A DNA stretch of 64,000 nucleotides, from NCBI GenBank assembly GCA_036362985.1, contig JAYGXS010000001.1, forward strand, positions 75,044,027-75,108,026. Direction: 5' to 3'. The notes beneath the pieces were generated by a model. The model saw nothing but the letters and a program-made list of their open reading frames with translations. It searched no databases and had not been told where the DNA came from. A program made the translations under genes and the position numbers. Numbering within the stretch: position 1 is the stretch's first letter; the number at the start of each line of letters is the position of its first letter. This document shows, in pieces, positions 56,247 to 64,000 of this stretch. This DNA comes from Ligula intestinalis. Its lineage: Eukaryota; Platyhelminthes; Cestoda; Diphyllobothriidea; Diphyllobothriidae.

Positions 56247-57239
56247 TCATCACTTCTGACTAGCACTACAGTCAGAAATAGTGCTAGTAAATACTATCAC
56301 ATAGTTACACCCTAATTAGTAGCATTCGAAATTTCATGAGTGCTCATCAGTTGCATCCACTCAGTGCGTTAAAGGTTCATGAACAAGAAAATTATGAAAT
56401 TGAGTTTGTACAGAAATGTCATAGGTTATAAACACTAAGGCTAATTAAGGCTAATTAGTAAAGAAGGAAGGTTAAACGAGGTGGGGGGGAACAGGGAAAT
56501 TGGATTGCGGGAAAAAAGGGGGGCAGGGGAATGCGCTAATCTGGGGGCCTGTAGTTACCAAGGCAAGGTCAGGTTAACCAAATGCTCCAACTGTTTGCAT
56601 AGGTCCGGTTTAAAGCGTCTTATACAGGCTGCTTGTTCATAAGTATTATAAATAGCAGTAGCAATACCAGCCCTGGTTTCCTAGAGTCAGGCTACACACC
56701 TACTATATGTGAGCGAGGGTAGGCAGTGCAGAAGTGCCCGCACAAAGTCTACAGTCACTAAAGACTTAGTTAGGCGGTGTTTCTGGCTACATTGGAGAAA
56801 GCTGCTTACGACCGATTCCTGCTCGGTCATCGTGACTTTGATCTTGTCACCAGTTCAAGCGGAGAAGGGTTGGAGTGAGGTAGACAGTTGCTCATCCATT
56901 TCACTTTTGTTATAGCCCAGTTAGTTCGGCGTCGCCAGTAGTTATAGCCCGGAATTTTGTACCCGACTAATAGGAAGAAGAAGGCAAGGGGCGGTCCTGA
57001 TAGGCAATGGCTTTATTCAACCGCACACAAAGACTGGGGGCTTGCGTGACTGTCAGTTCCTGTGTGTCAGTTCCTGTTTTAATTTTTCTTTCATGTAGTC
57101 CAAGATTCTTGATGGTTGGCGTTCGGTCAACATCACTTCTTTCCCGAAAAAACCTCTTCTACGGGTCCCAAATCCTTTCGCATAATTGCCTGCTCTTTTT
57201 TACTCCTCAAACTTACAGAACGAGTTGCTTTGGACATCA
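56247..57239. other. No recognised gene; short hairpin
   Basis: CTAGCACTAC...GTAGTGCTAG-like inverted bases lie near 56,260-56,287. The rest holds no domain or repeat I can assign. Confidence 0.3.
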
Positions 57240-58552
57240 TTAAGCCGTTTTCATCCAATTTCTCTGATCCCTAGCAGTTTGCCTATAAGGCCAGGCGTAG
57301 TACACTAGATGCTGTTGCTCTGGCGGCCCATTCTGTTTTTAGAGACTTGGATAAGGGATGCCGAGTATACGCATGTGCTTTTCTCGACTACTCCTCAGCC
57401 TTCAACATGATCCCGCGCCGTCTTCATCTTAATAAAACCTCTGCATGCGGCTCTCCTGGCTTGGCTTGGGGCCTATTTTACTTCCCGCACCCAATTCGTT
57501 CAGAGCGTGAAGCGAAAATCCATGGTCCTTCCCAACAACTGTGGAGTTCTGCAGGGGTCTACATTATCCCCTCATCTTTTTTACTCCATACTGATGACCT
57601 ATGATCTCCAAACGCATGTTTGTTTGGCAAATATGCTGATGATATGGTTGTCAGCCATCCTCTCAAAAGCCAGACCCATCTCCAAATACTGAAGGATGGA
57701 CTTGACCATGTCACAGCATGGTCGTCAGACAATGGCCTTTTACTTAATGAGCCGAAATCAGTCCAGTGTATCTTTCGGCTGCGACCCTCTCCCAGTCCTG
57801 AGACCATTGACTTTCTGCCCAACAAGGTATCCTCCTTCTGATACCTTGGTGTAAAACAAGCTTCCAACTTCTTATTTACTCTTCATATTGAAGACCTTTT
57901 TATTAAAATCCGCAAACTTTTATATTATATCCGCCACTTGCGTTTATATCGCACCCCACAAGCCCTCATCTGGCGTTTTAGAGATGCCTGTATCCTCCCT
58001 CTCATTCTTTATTGCTCTTCAGTTACTTTTCCAGCATTCCTTAAGAAAGACTTGCTTACTATTAAACGTATTCTCCGCATGCTCTCTTCAGCTGCTGGTT
58101 ATTCCTATGATTTTTTAGCTGACCTTATAATTCAGTGACATTTCAAATCGGTCAAGAATTTCGTGGACCGTATTCTTAGTGAGGTCACTCCCCCTCTCCA
58201 TTCTGAATAAATGGCTGCGAAGTCTTTTCGTACGATGCGCGGAAGCTTCCGTCATCTGACCTGCCGTACATCGGCCGAACCAGTACTCGGTACTCCCATT
58301 CTTAACACGATTCCTCACGTGTGAAAAAAAACGGAAATTGAGAAGCTGAAGGCTGACCTGTCACCATAACTGATGTGGTAACCGTGTTGATTTCTTACTT
58401 TGAGTATTTTGTGATCCTTGACCGTTCACCCTTGAGCTTTTGGACCCCTTAATTTACCTTATTTTTTGCTCGCCGTGAATGGAGCCATTTTTTGCTGAAA
58501 AGTTTGATATTATCTTCAAAATAAAGTTCTCTATCTATCTATCATCTATCGT
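57240..58552 (+). pseudogene. LINE (CR1/Jockey-like) reverse transcriptase relic, copy 2, with 3' end
   Basis: RSTLDAVALAAHSVFRDLDK near 57,310, motif A FLDYSSAFNMIPRR near 57,379-57,420, GVLQGSTLSPHLFY near 57,545, then in another frame KYADDMVV with the YADD catalytic motif at 57,632-57,643, followed by LLLNEPKSVQ and the C-terminal KYLGV/LRHLR-type region near 57,845-57,950. At least two frameshifts. The 3' end is an ATAAAG followed by (TCTA)n at about 58,525-58,552, a tail type known for some LINEs. The 5' half (endonuclease) is missing. Confidence 0.8.
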
Positions 58553-61500
58553 GTCCCGCTGGTCCGTCCGAGTCGTCCTTTAGCTTGTCCACTCCGGCAT
58601 ATCTATACGGCTACGGTCTTTCCAGAATATTCCTAGCGTAGAGTCTGCTCCCAGACATTCTGGAATAATCTTGACTACGCCCACTGCGCCTGCTATGTGG
58701 TTGGTCATCTGGCTTTCTTGGCTCACGGCATATGCGTAGGCGTGGGCGTCTGGCATGCGGGCGTGACGTACTCCGGACGGTCCTTTTCGCCGACTGCCCT
58801 AAGTGCACGGGGGCTCCCGCCCCCGTAACAACTATAATTTCGTCTCTGTCTCCAGTCGCCATCCCTGCTCTGGAACACATGATGGACTTCATCGAAATCG
58901 ATGCTCTAACTCACATATTTATAGTAACAATGATGAAAAATGGACAACTTACGAATGACGGATTATGTAAGTGAACTGCTCATAACTAACTCGGTGACCT
59001 CAGGAGGACTCGCCCACGGCAGGAAAGACCAGGCTTGAGCACATCCTTCACTCTTACCACCCTGTCCATGGTTATCAGGGTCCCAGAAGCTTTGCAAACA
59101 CTAACTTAAGAAAAAATATATTTGGTGGTACTGAAGAGCCTTTTACTGTTGATTGATTGATGTGGCCGCAGATCCCTTCTCCGGTGCGTCCCTCAACATC
59201 CGACAAATTCAGAAACAGTGAACTTTGCATAGAACGAGAAGGCTTTAGGGAGGATACCCGATGAAACTGGTGCATCAATTCGTTAAAAAACAGCTGGAAG
59301 TTTGCGGGCAGTCTTAGGCGCAAAAGGTTTGACTCTTCTAAGAATTCAAATTAATTGAAAATATTTTTATTGGGATGTCCGTTCCTTCATGGCCCGTCTT
59401 TAGGTGCTACTCACTGAATTTATATATTGCCTGATCAAATTTTACTGAATGTCGCCTAACCAGTCTTTGCGAAGGCAGTGGTAGCTGGAGTTGGTGAATG
59501 GCGTAGGTCATGGGTGCGCCTGAACCGTTCCACTTTACGACAAAAAGGTGATTCATCAGACGAGAGAGAGAGAGGTGAACACGAACAACTGCCGGTGCGT
59601 GTGAACAGCAATGTGGACTTGCAAGGATAGCGAAGCTGAGCCAGAATTTCATACGAATTCACTTTCACAATACTAGCTCTTTAGTGCGAATCTCCGCGTA
59701 GAACGGCCTGAGCTAGGTCAACTCAGAAATAGAGGCTTGATTCCGCCTCTCAAAGGACCAGCGAAAGTGGGATACTTGTTGAAACTTCGCGAGCCTACGA
59801 CCCTGAAACAAACCAATGTAGTGGACTCTAAGTCTGTATTTTCATTTTTTTTCAAGCCTATTGGTTTATATATTTACAGCCACTTATGAGTTTTTTTCAG
59901 CGGCATTCATAGATTGTTTATTTCATACAATGAGTTCCCGACTCGCAGGATTGTTGGTGACTTAATTCGGCTTATTTCAATTATTTCAGCCAAGGAGAGG
60001 GAATTGATACGTTTCTGATAGCAAACTCTGTACAGTTTAATCGGAGTTAACGGCTATGTACACCGTCTGCATCACTGCACGATAAGCGCGCGGGGGATGA
60101 ATTGTACGTGACGTAGTTTACACTGATAGTGGCTTTGCGAAGCATCTAACTCACTCTCCTCTCCTTCATCCGACTGAACCCGGTGTCATTGCGTAGCTAA
60201 TAAGGCGAGAAGCGGGATCGGCTGCGGCCCGTCTACGCAGAAAAGACCCGGCTTCCAAACCAACACCGAAGGACCGGCTCAGATCTTAAGTGAGACGAGG
60301 CTGCCTCGCCGTCCTAGCGGAAGACCGTGTTATCCTGTCAGTAGGCAGCCTGCCCAGCCGGGGTTTTAACCTATCGTGATAGATTCAGCTAGGCTAGATT
60401 GCTTTTAGTAAGGCATGTGGGCTGAGTGCCTCGAGAATGCAGTCCCCAGGGGGCGACTACACTCTCCTTTCCCTCGTGCAATCGCTAGTCCATTGTCCGA
60501 GCCGGTTAGCTATCTGCTGCAGGAATAGGGTCAGATGACTGGCGCAGCCTAAGCCTGAGTCTTTACAACGCTGATTCCACGCTTCAAGTTTATGATGCAG
60601 GCGAGGGAGGACAAGGGCCAACATGTTATTCCTCGCAACTTCTATGGTCATGACAGCAGCTGTTGGAAGGCTGTTTTCTCGTCAAGAATTACACTCGCAT
60701 TGGTGTCAACGATTCCCCCCCCCCCACCGGACGGCAATCACAGCAACGGCATCAGCTTTTTTACCCTCAGCCCCAATCGTAAATTTGGGTTTTCATTTCC
60801 TCTTTTCTAACAAGTGACCTGTTGTCTCATTCACTAGAAATTTTCACTTTTTAGAAGGACTGTTTATCTTTGTTATTCACGGAGCCCGCACTCATCCCAG
60901 TCGTCTCGAAAGTATTTTGTCTGGTAGGGAAGGGAGGAGAGAATTCTGTTGGCTCTATACAGCATTGTTTGACTGTAATTTTATTCCCATCCAACTCACC
61001 GGTGTTGCTTCCGATCCATTCGGCACGCGGTGGGTGGCGTTATGTGTGACGATCGATCTGACATCTATCAAAGCAACATCTTTCCAAACATTCGGTCAAC
61101 CAGTCATCAAGAACCCCAATCGGGACTGATCATTTAAAAAACTCCTTTTCCAAAGCTTCTGGTCTTACTTGCTTCAAAGTAAAGCGTGGATATCCTCCCG
61201 CCTGAAGTCGCTGACCAATGCGTTGGGAACAGCAAGGTTCGAAATCCAGTAAGAATTCTCCGGTAAACATGACTCACCGCTTTGAAGTGGATTTTCCTAA
61301 GCAATATGGTTAAAGTGAAATTTTGAAGGGTCAGTAAATGAGTATTCCCAATAGGTCACGACCTGAACTCAGCCTCCTGAAGAGTTTTGTATCCTTGGTA
61401 ACCCTTCAGCATTCATCTCCTTCCTCAATATTTTCCCAAGAAGAATGTCCTTATAGAATACCTTTTACCATTCAGTAGCACCTTCAATAGCGAACTAGTC

Positions 61501-61668
61501 ATAGGGATAATACCGCCAAGCTACCCATATTTTTCACTTAGGCAAGCGAGCCACAATGCCCACCAAGACAATCTCGACGGAGTATTGTTATACAGAGTGC
61601 AATTTGAAGTTTTTCATGAAATTCTTGTGGGTACAGCGGGATCAACTTTTCCAACGCACTGTCTAGTC
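58553..61668. other. No recognised gene
   Basis: Patches at 58,600-58,860 and 60,180-60,470 are GC-richer than their surroundings and may be repeats. A C-run lies at 60,716-60,727. Frames at 58,611-58,974 and 60,917-61,129 have no domain I recognise. Confidence 0.3.
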
Positions 61669-64000
61669 CCGGGGTCGGCAAACCATGGCTCGCGAGCCAT
61701 ATATGCCTTACAGAAACTTCAGATTTTATGATTTTGGTTTTTCTTTAGGGTTGTACTTGGATCACTACAATAATCAGGCCAAATGTCAGGCTGGAAGTTA
61801 AAAAACACAAGTCTTAATTGCTGTTCCACGTGGCAGTGGCCAATGGCGAAGCCAGGGATAGTGTTGATTGCGCCCAGCCAGTCTTGAGCGAGCTTGAGAC
61901 AGTGGTGACAGCTGATTCAGTAGGATTGCGGAGTAGGTTCAATTGTTATATTATTGGTGTCTTGCAATTGCCCGAGAGAATGTCGCCTGCAAAGATCTTT
62001 GCTGCATCGGCCGAGGGGTGGAGCATTTAAATGGCCCTTAGTTATTTGGACGTGCGTGTATGCTCGGCTGTGTTTGCGTGACTGAGTCAACTGCGGTCGC
62101 CAGGGCGGCGGTCTCGGGGCCTTCAGAAAACCGAAGGAAGGGGGACGCTCGCGCAGCTGTTACTGGGCTCCCAGACGCGGCTGCGAGGTGAAGCCTCGGG
62201 GGACGGGGGGGGTCAGTGCAAGCGAGCATTGGAACAGTAGGTTGTGGCAACACATGACTTTGGGACAGCGGGTGGTGGAGAAAGAAGGGGGAGGAGGGCA
62301 CGCATTGTAGCCGTCCCCCTCCAATGACGTGCCACCACCGTGACGCGTATTAGAATCAATTTAATCTCGACCGATCTCTGGATTTTCGGCACCCCTAGGT
62401 TTGACCTGGCTGGTCCCTTTCCGGCTTGCCGACAGCAATTGCTTCCATTTTTTTTCGGTGTCCCAACAGCGACGACAAGTCCGCTAAATAACAGACGCTC
62501 TACTAAAGCACGACGGCCCGAAGACTTGACCTCACCTTGGTCAAGGTCACGCAGGCAGACAAGGCTATCTTACGCGCATAGGCCAGCCAGCTTTGTTACA
62601 TATAATACCTCGTGTTTATGTCCCCCAGACGGAGCAAACAGTCCTTTCTCGAACAAGATTACATTGATGAAACGGTCGTATGTAAAGCGTCACTTCAACG
62701 CACGCCATGATACCTTTGCAGCAAAATACTCTGAGGGAGATAGCCCAAAGAAAGCCTGCCAAGAGCTACTGAGCAGGTTATAAACCAGCCTGAAGCAACT
62801 CCGCGTATGGAACCAGCAAGGTGACTATGACTCCGCGAAATTTGCTGGATCTTTAGCAATAGTTAGGAACGGATGGCGAGTTTGCTAAAACGTTCATTCT
62901 GGATAGCTGATAAACTTTTTGATGACTTTCCGAACAAAGACAAGATAAGTAAACGGATACAAGACACGGATTTGTCGTCAAAAACTGTTCATGAGCGTCC
63001 ATCATGATGGCAACCCACATGAAGGAAACGCGGGCGAAAGACATGAATGCAGCTTCGTTCTTTTCCCTGGCTTTGGATGAGTCAACAGACGTAAGCCATT
63101 TGGTGCAGTTCAGTGTGATTGCACGATATGCTGCTGGTGATAAACTGCACGGAGAAAGTCTTGCGGTTTTGCCAATAAAAGGGTCCACAAGAGGTGAGGA
63201 TTTATTCAATTCTTTCATGGATTTCACTAAAGAAAAAAAAACTACCTACGGGTAAACTTATCTCAGGGTGTACTGATGGTGCTCCATGTATTGCGGGGAA
63301 AAACAAAGGATTTGTGGCGCTTCTCTGTGAATATGAAAAGAGGCCCATCCTAAGTTTCCATTGCATTCTGTAACAGGAAGCTCTATGTGCTCAGATATGT
63401 GACGGGCAGCTTGGCGAAGTGATGTCGCTGGCCATTCGTGTGATTAACTTTATTGCTGCTCGAGCCTCGAATGATCGACAGTTTAACACACTGCTGTGTG
63501 AAGTTGGAAATAACTATCATGGTTTGATTTTGCACAGCAAGGTACGTTGGTTGTCAAAAGGGAAGGTGCTTAGTCGTTTTCCGGACTTTCCTTGAAATGA
63601 AGGGCATTGAGCATCGTGAGCTGACCGAAACTGAATGGTTCCTCATGTTTTACTATCTCGTGGATATGACCGAACACCTGAAAAAACTTAACGTTAAATT
63701 GCAAGGCAATGAAAATACAGTGTTATCCCTTCAACAATCCGTGTTTGCTGTTGAAAACGAGTTTAAATTCTTTATCATGGATCTTGAATCAGATCGATTA
63801 CTACATTTTTGAAAATTTAAGACAATATAAAGATGCATGCACAGTAAGTGAGTCCACTCGAAACTTTGATCTCCACCAGCTAGTTGGCTTCACGTCCAGT
63901 CTTCTACAGTCATTCAAAGCACGCTTTGGAGAATTCCGCGAGCACACTCGTCTTTTTTAAGTTTATCACCCATCCAAACGAGTGCTCACTGAACACGGCC
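61669..64000 (+). mobile_element. hAT DNA transposon, second copy, cut by the window end
   Basis: The end CCGGGGTCGGCAAACC at 61,669 matches the 34,285 end of the first copy, and GTCTAGTC before it is a likely target duplication half. The order of all following blocks matches the first copy read on its minus strand, up to the window edge, which corresponds to about 31,650 there. Confidence 0.8.
62640..63960 (+). pseudogene. hAT transposase, second copy, BED finger lost
   Basis: Compared with copy 1, roughly 200 bp covering the start codon and the CxxC half of the BED finger are missing, so 5' sequence runs straight into ITLMKRSYVKRHFNARHDTF. After a stop near 62,783 come FFSLALDESTDVSHLVQFSV (63,058-63,117), with the acidic pair intact where copy 1 has Asp-Gly, YGGLILHSKVRWLSKG-type sequence near 63,520, FYYLVDMTEHLKKLNVKLQG (63,648), and further pieces to 63,957. 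Several frameshifts. It cannot make transposase. Confidence 0.75.

Noticed and set aside
1..64000. Bacterial operons, CRISPR arrays or phage genes
   Set aside because: Spliced gene structure, LINE, SINE, PLE, hAT and mariner relics, and absence of dense long frames show a eukaryotic genome; no regularly spaced repeats were seen.

Overview
This is a eukaryotic draft-assembly window (a 400-base run of N lies at 12,311-12,710), AT-rich and packed with old transposable elements. It carries one gene I can name. The combination of a 44-bp first intron, many Penelope-like elements (PLEs) and a SINE with a hammerhead-ribozyme core points to a flatworm. Diphyllobothriidean tapeworms are my best guess, but that is inference; the phylum is firmer than the order.

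The host gene is CFAP161 on the + strand (35,115-50,902). It has six exons with matching splice phases and gives a 293-residue ciliary doublet-microtubule inner protein. Its first intron is 44 bp; the others are 2.2-5.4 kb and hold PLE pieces, an internally deleted mariner element, a foldback MITE, a SINE and local repeats. Two weaker gene candidates lie upstream: a two-exon minus-strand gene end at 29,968-30,697 and a single plus-strand exon at 28,825-29,007. I recognise neither product.

Layout. 0.35-3.4 kb: composite inverted repeats carrying tRNA-like sequences, with relatives at 3.2 and 21.2 kb. 3.8-4.0 kb: telomere-like repeat. 4.4 kb: SINE. 5.35-6.0, 8.9-9.9 and 14.1-15.1 kb: three members of a TA-flanked foldback family. 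17-20.7 kb: a PLE fragment and a near-complete PLE (RT plus GIY-YIG), minus strand. 22.2-23.7 kb: LINE relic. 25.3-28.0 kb: two more PLE copies. 31.0-34.3 kb: a complete but decayed hAT element with terminal repeats and an 8-bp target duplication. 35.1-50.9 kb: CFAP161. 51.4-52.0 kb: head-to-head PLE tails. 54.6-56.2 kb: direct repeats of about 455 bp. 57.2-58.6 kb: second LINE relic. 61.7 kb to the end: second hAT copy.

No transposon here looks autonomous. The items I find most notable are the hammerhead-type cores in the SINE and in the PLE tails, the tRNA-like cargo inside a 37-bp-TIR element, the mariner insertion whose empty site is preserved in an inverted neighbour, and the hAT pair, which resembles vertebrate-type hAT proteins.
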